From: Rhipicephalus microplus
Lineage: Eukaryota; Arthropoda; Arachnida; Ixodida; Ixodidae
Assembly (NCBI RefSeq): GCF_043290135.1
Contig: NC_134702.1
Location: forward strand, 87,320,817 to 87,384,816
Length of the DNA stretch: 64,000 bases
Reading direction: 5' to 3'
Shown: positions 33,783-45,800 of the stretch, in pieces
Layout of the letters: every line of letters begins with the position of its first letter
Position numbering within the stretch: the first letter of the stretch is position 1
Position numbers and translations under genes: made by a program
The notes under the pieces: generated by a model
What the model saw: only the letters and a program-made list of their open reading frames with translations
Databases searched by the model: none
What the model was told of the DNA's origin: nothing

Positions 33783-34410
33783 TGAAAAAATGGCAGCATA
33801 TCCACGGAGTGAATGATGGAGAGTGGGGCGAAGCATTCATCCGTCCATGCGTCCGTCTGTGTGACCGTCCATGCGTCTGTTTGTGCGCCCGTCCCTGCGT
33901 TCGTTCATGCATCCGCCCTGCGTCCGTTCATGCGTCCATCCATGCATCTGTCTGTGTGTCCGTTCGTCCATCTATTTAACACTCCAAGTCCCACCATCTC
34001 ACATCTTTTTATCATATATTCCCCATATAGAAGCACCGCCATTCAGTGGACATTCCAAGAACTAAACGAGAGGTGGCACACGCACACTTTCTTACGGCTT
34101 GCGCTTCCGGTCTACTTCCCACCTTCAACCACCTTGAGTTCATGGTATAGACTAGTTCACTGTATTCATGGCACTGCGGCCCAATGGTCGCTAAACCTTT
34201 CTAAAACCAAGGAGGTAACGCCCAGCGAGTATAACGTAGCAACCTTTTCCTGTAAGACAGTGCTCAATGTACATGCCAGTGGCTGCTAATGTGAAATGAG
34301 AGACAGGAGGATTCAGCTTTTAATTTCTTACGGCTTGCGCTTCGTATCTGCTTCCCCCCTTTAACCACCTCGAATTCATTCATGGTATATACTAGTTCAT
34401 TGTATTCATG
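33783..34410 (-). repeat. Composite repeat, reverse-oriented copy of the 19.4-20.4 kb family
   Basis: It begins catatccacggagtgaatgatgg and ggggcgaagc, then the minisatellite in cgtccgtccatgc orientation, then the ttcttacggcttgcgcttc and actagttcactgtattcatgg blocks. A second partial unit ends abruptly at 34410, where LINE coding sequence starts. Confidence 0.75.
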
Positions 34411-35604
34411 GCCCTGGGAAAATCACCATTGGATTTGACAGCGTATCGCCCTATTGCCCTCGCAAGCTACCTCGGAAAAGTGATGGAAAGAATGGTTCTA
34501 TTTCGTCTCGAGTGGTACTTGGAACGATACACCAAATACCCTTCTTGCATGGCAGGCTTTCGCCGACGCCGCTCCTCCATTGACTCCGTCCTTAACTTAT
34601 CGACATTTGTTCAACAAGAAAAAAGTCGCAAGCGCATATCAGTGGCACTCTTTCTTGACGTGAAGGGTGCATATGATAATGTAGCTCACGATGCCATCCT
34701 CACTTCTCTCGCTGCAATGGGCATTGGAGGACGAATGTTTCAATAGATAAAAGATTATATAACTGGCAGGAGTTTCTTTGTACAAACATATGAGGGTACA
34801 ACTGCCCAACATTACACCTACTGCGGAGTACCTCAGAGAGGTGTTGTAAGCCCCACATTGTTCAATGTGGCCCTCATTGGTCTGGTGAAGGTTCTGCCAA
34901 AGTCGGTGTGCCTATCTATATACGCCGATGATATTTGTCTCTCGAGTGCTGCAGTTACTCGCCCTCAGGTGCGTGCACGAATACAGCGGGCAGCAACCCT
35001 CACAACAGCCTACCTTCAGAAACAAGGCCTAAATATATCAACTGTGAAGTGCGCGTTGATGGCGTTTACACGCAGACCAATGGCGTCATACCCTGTTTAC
35101 ATCAATGGGCAGAGTATCAAATATGCACGGACGCATCGTTTCCTGGGCATAATAATCGACAGAAGTCTTCCATGGAGCCCACATTGTGCGTACTTGAAGA
35201 AGAGACTGCTATCTATTGTGCATATCATGAAATTCTTGTGCGGTAAAGCATGGGGAACTTCTGTGGCCTCCATGCTACAGCTGTACAGGGCCATATTTCT
35301 GGGTCTATCGCGCTACAGCTTGCCGGTACTGACTAACACTTGCAAATCGAATACTCATTCATTGGAGAGTTGGCAGGGTCAGGCACTGCGTGTCTGCCTA
35401 GGACTGCCCCAATGCGCTTTAACTTATGCCACAATCATGCTTGCCAAAGACCATCCGGTCAGGACATATATAGTTGTGGATTGCCTCAGAGCGCACATTC
35501 GAGATGCTAGCCGTGTTCCCGACCACCACTTGGCCCTTCTACCTTCCGGAAGACCACGTGCTTCTAAACAAGGCGCTTGGCCCGTAACAAATACGAATAT
35601 CTAA
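34411..35604 (+). pseudogene. I-like LINE reverse transcriptase, 5' piece of a split element
   Basis: The frame starts within the RT: LTAYRPIALASYLGKVMERM, then MAGFRRRRSSIDSVL, FLDVKGAYDNVAHD, one in-frame TAG (34744-34746), VPQRGVVSPTLFN, the catalytic YADD box near 34919, and FLGIIIDRSLPWSPH. It runs to LLPSGRPRAS and then leaves the family pattern near 35580. The endonuclease and N-terminal RT are missing, cut by the repeat on the left. Apart from the stop the frame is clean for 398 codons. The RNase H end probably continues at 40.88 kb beyond a nested LINE. Confidence 0.8.
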
Positions 35605-36202
35605 CTTGTGTAAGCTGCGTCCTGTCTCCAGTAGCTTCAGGTATAAAATAAAGGAGAGGGAGAGATCTAGACTTTATTATTTCCGGCAGATTGCTGGGAT
35701 GCCGCCCCCCTTGGGACCAACGGAGAGACCAAGCCTCCCGGCAGCTTTCTTGGCCTGCTGGATCGCCCAAACTTCTTTGTCAGGCCCGAACTGAGCACCG
35801 CAGTCCGCCAACGCGCCCGAAGGTCTTCATTGGAGGATGCGACCCCAACATTTCTGACTAATGCTGAAAATTCTCATAGGATATAGTCAAGAGTGCCCCT
35901 GGTGGTACAGTACTGGCAGAGATAAAAACTATAGACGTCGGAATATATTTGATGCATGATGACAGTGTTCGTGTATGTGTGTGTTTGTAGCTGCCGCCAC
36001 TGAACAGACTCCGCCCGACTTAGCTTGTGGTGAGGCGGAGGGTACTCTGGCTTTTGGAGTCAATAGTGTTGAGTTATGTTATTGAATTTAGTGAGCCGGA
36101 CGTTCCATTCCCACTCTGGCGCAGAAAAGTCCGTTTGGGTGGCCGCTTCGTCTGACATGACTCGGAACGCAAGATCTCAGGCCACGTTGTGCGCCGCTTT
36201 AT

Positions 36203-39200
36203 TCAGATTGTCCTCCGATTCACCAAGTGGTGTGTGGGCAGAAAACCACAGGATGTGCACGTATATGTAATCTCGTGAATTTTGCTTGTGCTAAGAATCC
36301 GCAGTGCCTCGGGGGAGATTCTGCCGCTGGCGTAGTTTCGAACGGCTGTCTGCAAGTCGCTGATTACACATGAGGTGTTAGTGTGGGCTATGGCCATCGC
36401 GATAGTCACTTCCTCTGCCGTTTCTACATTCCATGTGATAATTGACGCACTGCTTTTGCATTGTTGTATGTGGTCTACGACAGCAGCCACGAAGCGGTGA
36501 CGTTCTTGGTAGCATGCTGCATCGACAAAGACTGCCTCATGGTTGCACCCAAACATCTTTGATATGGCTCTGGCTCTACTGACACGTCTGCCCTTGTTCT
36601 CTTTAGGGTGCATGTTTCTTTGGTATGAATGGTACTGTGAGGTCGGCACGGATAGCACGCGGTATGTCGTGTTTGTCTCTGTGTTGATTGTGGTAAGAAA
36701 TACTGAGATTACATAGAGTCTGGCAACCTGGCCTAATCTTGGCTAATCGCTTGAATTGGGAGATTTGTTGTGCCACAATAAGTTCCTCAAGGGTATTGTG
36801 TAAACCAAGTTGAAGAAGGTGTTCGGTGCTGGTGTTTTGAGACAAACCTAGCGCTAGTTTGTAAATTCTCCGAATTAGGCTGTTGAGTTTTGAGTTTACT
36901 GCAGTGAACTATCGGTGGTACGCCACTGTATAAGTGATGTGACCTAAAACGATTGATTGGATCAAACGGAGGATGATAGCCTCATTTATGTCTTTGTGAT
37001 TATCGGTAATGCGCCTTATGAGGCGCATCGTGTTAGACACTCTGGCTTCAATGTTGCGAACTGTCTCTCTATTGGTACCATTACTTTCTATAATTAGACC
37101 TAGCACTCGGATTTTATCCACGGTTCGTATCGTGTGACCGTCACTTGTAGTGAGTTTGTGAGTTTTGTATCAGCGTGTGCCTGCGCTTGGGGATGTTTGG
37201 GTGGCTGACCTCTAAGTGTAGGGAGATATAGCAGTAGCTGAGATTTCTCCGCCTATCAGGATTTTACAAAGAACTGGACTATCAGGATAGTCCAGTTCTT
37301 TGTAAACACCGTTCCACTGTGTCAATACCTTCCTGCAATCTCTGTTTAATGGAACCGTCATTGCCATCGCACAGCCAGAGGGTGATGTCGTCGGAGTAAG
37401 TGGTGTGATAAAGTCCTTGGATGGTTAGTAGTTTTGAAGGAAGACCAATGAGGGCGAGGTTAAACAACAAAGGAGAGATCACGGAACCCCGTGGGGTTGG
37501 CGCGCTTTCCATGGTTATTTCGGACTACCTGAGTGCTCCCACTGTGATCGTGGCCGTTCTGTCCGTAAGAAAAACTCTCATATAGTTTTACGTGCGAATC
37601 CCCAAGTTCAGGGCATTGACCTGATTTAGAATGGTGCTATGCGTGACAGAGTCAAGGGCCTTTTTGAGATCTAGACCAAGTATGCCCTTAGTGGAGCGTC
37701 CTGTACTGTATATGATGTGATGCTTAAGCTGCCACATGACATCCTGCGTTGAAAGATGCCTGCGGAAGCCAATCATGATGTGGGGGAAAATCATTGTCCT
37801 CGAGGTAATTTGTCAGTCTAGCCAGAAAAGCGTATGCAAGATGTTAAGGAGATGGGCCTAAGATTGTCAGTATTCAGTGGTTTGCCTGGTTTCAGAATCA
37901 GAATCACCTGGGCCTTTTTCCACTGCGGGGGCAAGATTCCTGTGCTCCAGCAGTTATTAATGTAGTCTGTGATATGCGGGATCGACTCATCGTCCAAAAT
38001 ACGTATTATCTTGTTTGTGGTGTTGTCCAGACCTAATGCATATTAGGAGTTAAGTTTTTGTAGGGCGGCACGGATATCCGCTTCGGTAAATTCTTCGTCT
38101 AGAGTGGTGTTGACCTGGCCTGTATAATCTGGATGCTGCTGAGTAGGAGCCTGAGATATGTATTTGGACTCTACCTCCCTAAGAAACTCCTCGTCGGTGG
38201 CCTTGTATGCATGGGTTAGTTTGTTGATGGTTTGTCGTTGGGCGGTTTTGTTGTCTTCTGGATCAAGCAGAAACCGTAGAAAATGCCATGTTTTACTAAG
38301 ACTTTGATGCTTGTCCATCGAATTGCAGGTTTCGTCCCAGTGTTGCCAGCTTAGCTGTGTTGCATACATATCTTTCTCTGTGTTGAGGAGCGCTATGCGT
38401 TTCCTGAAGTTTCTGTTGTGTTTCTGTTTCTTCCGCCTTTTTAGAGCGATAGCTTTGCCTCCCACATGTGGAGGAACTGGCTATCGATCTCTTCGAGATT
38501 TGCCTCGGGAAGTACAATTCGGGTGGCTATATTAACACCCTGTTTAAGAGCGTGTATCCAGTCCTCTATGTCGCGGATGGGTTGGACCTGGTTCTCACGT
38601 GATTTGCAGAACTGGGCCCAGTCTACCAATTTTAGCTGTTTTCCCATATTACGTGGACCACCTTGAACATGTACCTCGATGACGTAGTGGTGGCTGCCCA
38701 GGTCCTCTAGGGTATTTTTCCAGGTGGTTGCAGATGTGTTTCTCGGGCGTCAGATCAGGCGTTGTGTCTTTACTGGAGCTTGTGCCCGCACGTGTGGGTT
38801 TGCTAGGGTTGGTATTGGGAGTTAATCCCTCCTGCTGCGAGTCAAACCAGAAGGACATTTTTTAGGACACACATAAGAGTATCTCCAGGCATGTGCGGCG
38901 CTTTGAAGTCCCCCGCTATTAGGATAGGATTTCGGCCAGCGATGTTGAGGGCACGTTTGAAGAGTGTGAGAAATATGTTCTTCTTTTGTTTAGGGTTGCT
39001 GTATACGTTATGTATAGAAAGACTTTCGTGTGTCTTGCGTTGTGGAACGAGTTCAATAAATATATTGTCTATATTGGTAATTTCCGTGTCGTGTTGCGTG
39101 AATGTAAGTTTTCTTCTAACTAGGGTGGTAAGGACCGTCCTCTCTCCGTTGGCATGTCCAATCGAGTGATAGCCTGCCAATTTAGCGAGACATTGTGTCT

Positions 39201-39310
39201 CCTGCGATAAAATGATATCGGGCTTAACTTTCACTTTAAGGTAATAGTGAAGATTTGCTTGCTTATTCGAGTAGCATCTACAATTTCATTGCCAAATTGT
39301 GTAGGCGTGG
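36203..39310 (-). pseudogene. LINE ORF2 relic (endonuclease, RT, RNase H)
   Basis: The endonuclease start WQWNC is hit by TGG-to-TGA. LSQETQ and LIAGDFKAPH follow in a clean frame (38842-39234). A linker region (38043-38858) is split in three frames. RT pieces include IGFRRHLSTQDVM, GLDLKKALDSV, PRGSVISPLLFNLALIG and YSDDITLWL (Ser in the YxDD box, tolerated in some elements). RNase H retains VFVDAA and SDLQTAVRNY. Several frameshifts and stops and an inverted duplication at 37.26 kb rule out function. The closest relative in the window is the fragment at 47.4-48.2 kb. Confidence 0.8.
37263..37306. repeat. Perfect 21-bp inverted repeat with 2-base loop in the LINE RT
   Basis: tttacaaagaactggactat(c) is followed by ag and then its exact reverse complement. 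The arm encodes the LQRTGLS part of the RT, so an inverted local copy interrupts the reading frame there. Confidence 0.9.
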
Positions 39311-39454
39311 TTTCTAGCTATGATGAGACGCAGGAGGTAGGAATGTAGCCGGCAGTATCACACTGAATGCCGACGAGGAAGGTTGCTTCACAGTCACCAT
39401 GGGGTCCAGTCCGCTAGGTGGCAGAGGGGTAATTCTAGCCTCCACAGCGATGAG

Positions 39455-40850
39455 TCACTGTTGTAGGTGTTCATTTTGTTGCCGGGTAATTTTCGCTATA
39501 TTCTCTACGCGGTCAGCAAAGGCCGGGATCAGTCGCGATGAGTTGCTCATGCACTCATTTAATTCTTTGACTGATTGCTTAATTTCCTTCAGGAGTTTTT
39601 TCTCGGGCGGCACGCGTGTGGGTTTGTCTTCATTGGCCAGGATTCCGGCTCTGCGTTTGGGAGGTGGTGGTGTTGTACCTTTCTCCATTTTTTAGTGGGT
39701 GTAACAGCTGAGAGCGGTAGTACTACTGGTGCAGCATGTTCCGTGCTTTTATAATGGTGTAACTTCTTCTTGAGGGTCCTGCTTTCCTCTCCTAAAGCTG
39801 TCATGTCCTGGTTGCATTCAGTTACATCTGTTTTAGCTGCGCTATTACAGCCTCTAATTTATCAAGTTTGCCTTGAGAAGCAGCTTCCTCAGACCCCGAG
39901 CACGGACCCTTGACTACTTGTGCCCAGCTCACCTTGAAGTTTCCGCCAGGTCCCGGCGTACGGCTCCGAGATGCTGACTGCGACTGGGAGCGGGGCCGGT
40001 AGCGAGACTGCGACCGAGTCCGCGACCGATATCTCGACCAGGCTTTCTTTCCGGGCTTCCGTGTAGAAGTGGTGTCCCGCTGCTCGAGGCTGTTGTCGAA
40101 AGGAATTGGCTTCGTTGGGTGGTCTTCATATTTTTGTTGTTGTTGCTCCCATCACCGGTGTTTCACCAGGTACGGCGTCTTGTAACGTGCCCTGCACCCC
40201 TTCTCGGCCGTCTGGTGGTCGCCGCCGCACAGTTGACAAGTGGGCTTGCATTGGTGATCTTGCGGGGCGTCGGCCGTACCACAGCCACGACACACGTGGT
40301 CTTTCGGGTTCGGGCAAACATCTGCGTGGTGCCCCAGGCGACCACATCGATAACACGTGTCTATCTGCTTGCGGTAAAGAGAGCACCTCAACATTGCTCC
40401 ACAGTATCGAACGTATGTTGGTACGCGAAGACCAGTGAACAGTACGGTCACCGTCGTTGTGTTTCTGAGGCGTTTCACAGCGATGGCTGTGGGGTTCTTT
40501 GTCGTACTCACATTAGCCGTAATATCTCGGATGGTATCTTCCATCGGGATATCACGTATCACACCTTTTGACGTACCGTCTGGGATTTTTTGGTGTCTCG
40601 AATCCCAGACGTACGTCTGGGTACGTATGGGTGTGCTCAGAACGATGACAATTTGCTGGAAATTTGGGCATATTGTGTCCTCCTTTTGGGCTTCTTTTGG
40701 AATTTCAGTGGCGTGTCAAATGTTAGTCACCAGTCGGGCGGCTCCATGATCGGAAAGTCGAAGGCCGCCTCTAGGTCGGATGATGATCTTGTAGTCGCCT
40801 CGAGGCAGTAGAGGCATCTGGCTTAATCGTGTTACTTGACGCAAGCGTTG
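39455..40850 (-). pseudogene. LINE ORF1 relic with CCHC zinc knuckles
   Basis: Nucleic-acid-binding (gag-like) ORF1 protein. Visible blocks are MPLLPRGDYKIIIRPRGGL near the 5' side, TYVWDSRHQKIPDG, and IRDIPMEDTIRDITANV. Then come three knuckles: CYRCGRLGHHADVC, CRGCG...HQC and CQLCGGDH...GC. A basic/Ser-rich part (SRSQH) and an acidic coiled stretch near 39.46-39.69 kb follow. It is split into at least three frames. The knuckle part (40152-40562) is the best preserved. Confidence 0.75.
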
Positions 40851-40881
40851 CTCACGCTGTTTTTGCTGTTATTCCCTCGTT

Positions 40882-41814
40882 GTTATTGCCCTCAAGCAAC
40901 TCACTTTGGCACATTTAGATGACCGATACAGTGACTCTGTACACATTTACACCGATGGATCCGTAACTTCATCCGCCTCAGCTGCAGCCTTCGTGATCCC
41001 TCAACTCGGTATTTCCCGACAGTACAAATTAGATCATAGGTCATCTTCTACAGCTGCAGAACTTGTTGCTATACAAGAAGCCATAAAATTTGTGAACGAC
41101 CAAGCACCGCGTAAATGGACGATTCTATCTGATTCAAAATCAGCGCTTCAAGCTATCTATTCTAACTCAAGAAGAGGCGAATTTTACGAGTTAACGTTAG
41201 GAATCGTCCAAGCATTTGACCTAACACACAGGAGTGGTCACTTGATTACACTCCAATGGATTCCTGGACACTGCGGCCTGGTTGGCAACGAAACAGCCGA
41301 TAGCGAAGCAAGAGCGGCAATATACAACGCTCCTATGTACGTCAAAGTACCCTACTCGCGAGGTGACGTCAACACATTGTTGAGATCACTCATGCGCGAA
41401 TGCGCTGCCACTTACTGGTCGCTACCAGATCACCGGAACAAGCGCCTGCGGGAAACAGACCCCGGTATGACTTTTCGTCTTCCAGATAAAATCAGCCGAA
41501 GACATGCTAATATACTGCACCGAATTCGCCTGGGCGTCGCCTTCACTCGCCACTACACTCACCTAATTGGCCGTGCGGACAGCCCAAATTGTGAACGCTG
41601 CCAAGTGCGCGAAACGATAGCTCACATATTTTGTGACTGTGCATTATACGTGGCGCAAAGAAAAATGCTAACTGCAACGTTGGCAAGCATTGGACGAACA
41701 CCATTAAGTGAAAGCCACATATTGTCAGCAATGAACGACCAAACAGTGTCAAAAACTGCTACAAAGGCTGTTCTAGACTTTATAAAAACCACTGGACTAG
41801 AAACTAGACTGTAG
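40882..41814 (+). CDS. I-like LINE RNase H and C-terminal domain (3' piece of split element)
   Basis: The frame is open through about 310 codons: ALKQLTLAHLDDRYSD, then RNase H with all four acidic positions visible (HIYTDGS, TAAELVA, SDSKSAL, GNETADSEA). A helical linker follows, then a terminal finger-like CERC...HIFCDC and the end TTGLETRL. RNase H would degrade the RNA strand during retrotransposition. This is probably the continuation of the RT piece at 34.4-35.6 kb, separated by the nested LINE. About 45 residues between the two pieces are not accounted for. Not independently expressed as far as I can tell. Confidence 0.8.
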   Translation, partial: VIALKQLTLAHLDDRYSDSVHIYTDGSVTSSASAAAFVIPQLGISRQYKLDHRSSSTAAELVAIQEAIKFVNDQAPRKWTILSDSKSALQAIYSNSRRGEFYELTLGIVQAFDLTHRSGHLITLQWIPGHCGLVGNETADSEARAAIYNAPMYVKVPYSRGDVNTLLRSLMRECAATYWSLPDHRNKRLRETDPGMTFRLPDKISRRHANILHRIRLGVAFTRHYTHLIGRADSPNCERCQVRETIAHIFCDCALYVAQRKMLTATLASIGRTPLSESHILSAMNDQTVSKTATKAVLDFIKTTGLETRL

Positions 41815-41995
41815 GGTACTATGCTAAGTGGCTACTGTACATACGCACCACCTCTTCTTGTCCCCATCATCACCCTTCATCCCTCTTTCCTTCCCCTTTC
41901 CCTTATCCCCTGTGTAGAGTAGCAGGCTAGAGCGAACTAGCTCAGGCCGACCTCTCTGCCTTCTAATAAATTCTCACTCTTTCTCTCTCTCCCCT
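41815..41995 (+). mobile_element. 3'UTR of the split I-like LINE
   Basis: Pyrimidine-rich (cccctttcccttatcccc), then gtgtagagtagcaggctag, an AATAAA at about 41967 and (tctc)n. This matches in style the 3' end at 9.3-9.5 kb. Confidence 0.65.
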
Positions 41996-41999
41996 CGTT

Positions 42000-42500
42000 G
42001 AGAATCCGCACCGGGTTTCAGTGATTGCCCGCGAGTCGATTTCTTTGATCCTATGGTGCTCCATCGTGTGCTTTCTTCGAAATCTTCACGGGAAATTGGT
42101 TCTCCTTCCACAGCGACCTCCATTTGTTCTCAGAAAGTCGGACGCGTCAAACGCTCCTACCGGCGTTTCTTAATGTCCACAGAGCTAGGCCGGCCTAGGC
42201 AGCAGCGTCTCTGGTAGCTGCGCTGCCGGTGGCTTGGCAGGCGTTAGGCGTAGCTCTCCCGCCAGCGTGGTGGACGAAAATGCGTGGGTAAAGGTGTCAG
42301 AATTCAAGTCCCCACCTCGAGCTTGGTTCCGGGCGATTCTTGATGACAAGCTGAATACGCGGGTACCAAAGTCTTGAGGTCTTTCAGGTTATTCCCGCTG
42401 CAAAACATTTGTTGAAACCGGAGCCAACACGACGCGCATCTCCTCGGTTCAACGAGAGCGGTGTTCTAAAATAAAGGAGGAACAGTTGTATTTCACGATG
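42000..42500. other. No recognised feature
   Basis: GC-richer sequence without a clear frame. It may be repeat-derived, but no second copy is visible here. Confidence 0.4.
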
Positions 42501-42599
42501 AAAATACGGGCGCTACTTTATAACCACATTCTCTGGCGGAAGGATGCACACCATTTGGCTCCGTAGCTTTCCCTTCAATGCCAAGAAAAGTTGTCGCCG

Positions 42600-42878
42600 A
42601 GTATAGTCGGTCTTTCGTAGATGTGAGCGAGTGAGTGAATAAACGTTTTGTTTGGTCCGGCAAAATGCGACAAAACGCGCACCTGGCGAAGTACTTGATA
42701 GGACCGACACGTCTAGCCTGCCGGCTCGATCACGGGCACGCTGGGCGGCCAGGATCTGGTCTTCGAAGACGGGACTTTGCAAAAGCGGGCCCCACTCTTC
42801 CTTGTTGAACGTCGGGTCCAGCCACCCGCACTCCCAGAGTAAGTGAGGCAAAGTAGCAACCTCGTCAGAAGCGCACAA
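42600..42878 (-). pseudogene. I-like LINE C-terminal fragment
   Basis: The minus frame reads CASDEVATLPHLLWECGWL, then KEEWGPLLQSPVFEDQILA and RARDRAGRLDV, the usual C-terminal finger and helix of tick I-like LINEs. The sense 3'UTR follows with aaacgtttattcactcactc. Only the last 80 or so codons remain. The open frame continues past the LINE end into other repeat sequence to 42513. Confidence 0.6.
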
Positions 42879-42899
42879 GAACTATTCATGTAAATTTCC

Positions 42900-45800
42900 G
42901 GATAGATGCTCTAAAGGAACGCAGGATTAGGGTAAGAGTTGGTTTGCGGAAATCTGAGGGTGACCGCCTGCGGTCTTATTTGCTTCGAAGGAGGTGGTAG
43001 GAAGAGCCTTCTCTAAATAAAAGCATTTCGTTTTCTCATTATGCGTGGTATACTTGTATCTAGAAGGAAAGTCACCCGATGAGAGGGCAGCGTGATTGGT
43101 AAAGCCACGTGCAGTCTCGTGGACAGATTCAGTAAGGTTCCGAAGAACCCCCTCAATATCTCCGAGGGGAGCAGGAAACCAGAGGATGCTGCACTCTAAG
43201 CCGAAAACGGCCAAAATGGGAGCAACGGCTGTTTTTTTTTTCTCCTTAAGACCAACTGTTACTCTCCGAAAGGACCAAGCGGAACAAGATGGCCGACATG
43301 TTCGGAAACGGGGGAGCAAATGTATTAGTCTTAAGTTTGTAAGAGAGCAACAGAAGGAGGAACCGCTGTTAGTGCTCTCGTCACGCGATGGTTACTCCCC
43401 TGAAGCACACCGCACACAAATATGCATGCCCCCCACATTGATATTCATGGGCGAGATTATTATTCTGTGCGCAAACTTCACCAAACGAAAACAGTGATTT
43501 ATTTTAGCATCCGCAGATAATAAAATAGCAGCGTTGGCTGAACACAGAAGGCCTGAGAATACAGCTAGCGCAAGTGCCTAACACACGCAGCGGCAGCATG
43601 GAGAGTTGGCACGTCAAAACGGACCAAACGCCGAAACATGTGCCGAACAACGATATAAAAAAAAAAGCTTAGACACGCCGTTCGTCTGCTAAGGAAGGGC
43701 GTCAAAGCCGATCAAGCACCGAAACACGTGCAAAAAGAGTGCCCCTTCCCCCCCCCCCTTGCCTCCCAAATATATTGGAGAAAAAAAAAAACAGCAAACC
43801 CAGCCGCGCTTTCCATCAGCCATAAAACTTAGTAGCACGCTTCAACGTGTACTTTGAAGGCAGAGTCACAAATCTGCGCCATCTGCACCCGCACGACAAG
43901 TGTGGCGCCAGTATAGCAAGCGATGAAATTTTACAAAGTGATCATTATTGATTGTTTATGTGTACTAGCACTAAAAAAATTAAACTATATTTTTATAAGT
44001 ATATATGAGTTTTAGTATACCTTAGTTTTTTTTTATAAGTGTACTAGGAGAACACACTGACACCATTGCGCTGACGCCTGTGCTGCCACTTCTCGACGTT
44101 TTTTTTTTTTTGGCGCAACTAGGTTCGCGTTCGCACTACTCATATTTTAATGGTTTGTAGTCGGCGAGCCACATGGACATGCGAGCTTGTGTGCTAGGTT
44201 TTGATTGTGCATGTGTGTCGCAGATTTGCGTTTCTACTTATTCGTGATGAAGGTTAGTGTATATGTATCTTTAGAGAGCGCAATTTTGTTGTGAATTTTG
44301 CTTCTGGATAGAACAAACATAACGTAAACACGTCTTCAGCCATGTGAAAACCCGTTTGCTCGTCAGACAAAAGACTGTGCATGCATCAGCTTGCAGGTGA
44401 GTGGCATTTGCAGCAACATTTAATGCTCTTGCAGTGCGAGTAATTTTAGTGTAACATTGGTTGGGGTGTTTTCAATCCCAAGTTTATGCTTGTTCACAGC
44501 TTGTGAAAAATGTTCAGTTGTCCAACAGCTGGCTCATTGCTTTTTCTCCAATGAGTGGTTGCGGTATCAAAAGAGAAATTATTGGCTCTTGCTTATTCAC
44601 CGTATCTATTGCTAGCCGTATTGGGCTAAATTACCTCTATTATTACCGCCTGCATACCCTCTTGCTGCCTATGTCACCACTGCAATGCCAGTGTACTTTT
44701 GCTGTTAAAAGTTCCTTTCACCAACAATACCTAGTTCAAGATAACATTGGGGTGGAGCTGTAGCTGCCTTCATATTGGTACTTATCTATCATTGGCTTTA
44801 TGTAACGTTAACGGCTGGGTGTTGGAGCCTTCGGCCGCATTCATTAGAGATGTAGAGTGTATGCAGACCAGTACGTGAACAAATCATTTTCGCATCACTT
44901 CACAGCCAGGTGGTGGCTCACGGCATTTTTTTTTAGGTCGGGCATAGGGAGCCTAATATGACGACCATATTTGCTTGCCCGGCCTCCAATTCAGATAAGT
45001 GGACCCCCCCCCCTCCCCGCACGCCTCAAAAAAAAAAAAAAAAAACTGCCTACACCACTGCATCACTTGCTTCACCTCTTCGCTGAACTTGTCATTCTGT
45101 ACGCGCACCATCAAGCGAGCACTTTGCATATGGACAGAACAATGGGACGAGAAATGACCGAAATCTTTCGGATTTCTTTAGTGATGCAAAACATTCGCAA
45201 AACTTATTAATATTGTAAAAGACAATCATAAATGCTATAGGTTCTTGTTAGCGTTGTCATTATTCTGCATCATGATATTTTTATGCGCTGTGAAAACTTG
45301 GCAAACTGTTGAAGTCACATTTTGACGTCAATATCTATCGACGAAAATTTCGACAACCTCAATAAAGGCGTTTGTGATTTGCTGTGTGCACATAATTAGG
45401 CTGATTCCCACTTGGCTGTTCTTAACGAGACTTCACTGCTACCAAATAAAACAATAGTTGATGCATGTCCTTTACTACTTTTTTACAGGTGTATGGCACA
45501 AATTTGGTTATACTGCAGATAATGATGCCCCCAATGATGCTAAAGTACAGAAAGCAAGTGAATTTTTGTAAGGACTTTTGGACTACGTATATGAAAGCAT
45601 CGCTTTTTGGGGGGCAAACTGCCATGTGTTGGCCAGTGAATAGTGTATCATGCCACATGGTTACACTGGCACTGACAATTTGACATGGTTCCGCTGACCC
45701 GTGTGTGTGCTTACACTGTTACCGTTAAAATAAAATGTTTATGTTTTCATTGCAGGGATTGCTGTTTGTACTAGAAAACCAACTGCCAAGATTTGTTTAC

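Larger units (their letters stand above)
35610..40880 (-). mobile_element. I-like LINE nested in a plus-strand LINE
   Basis: The minus strand carries in order an ORF1 with three zinc knuckles, an ORF2 with endonuclease, RT and RNase H, and a 3'UTR, about 5.3 kb in all. It lies between the RT piece ending near 35.6 kb and the RNase H piece starting near 40.88 kb of a plus-strand LINE. I could not see a clear target-site duplication. Confidence 0.75.

Noticed and set aside
35560..40890. Target-site duplication around the nested LINE
   Set aside because: Only six- to ten-base partial matches could be found, no better than chance.
42927..43497. Opposed 130-codon frames as host genes
   Set aside because: No domain or signal recognised, and both strands are open over the same bases.
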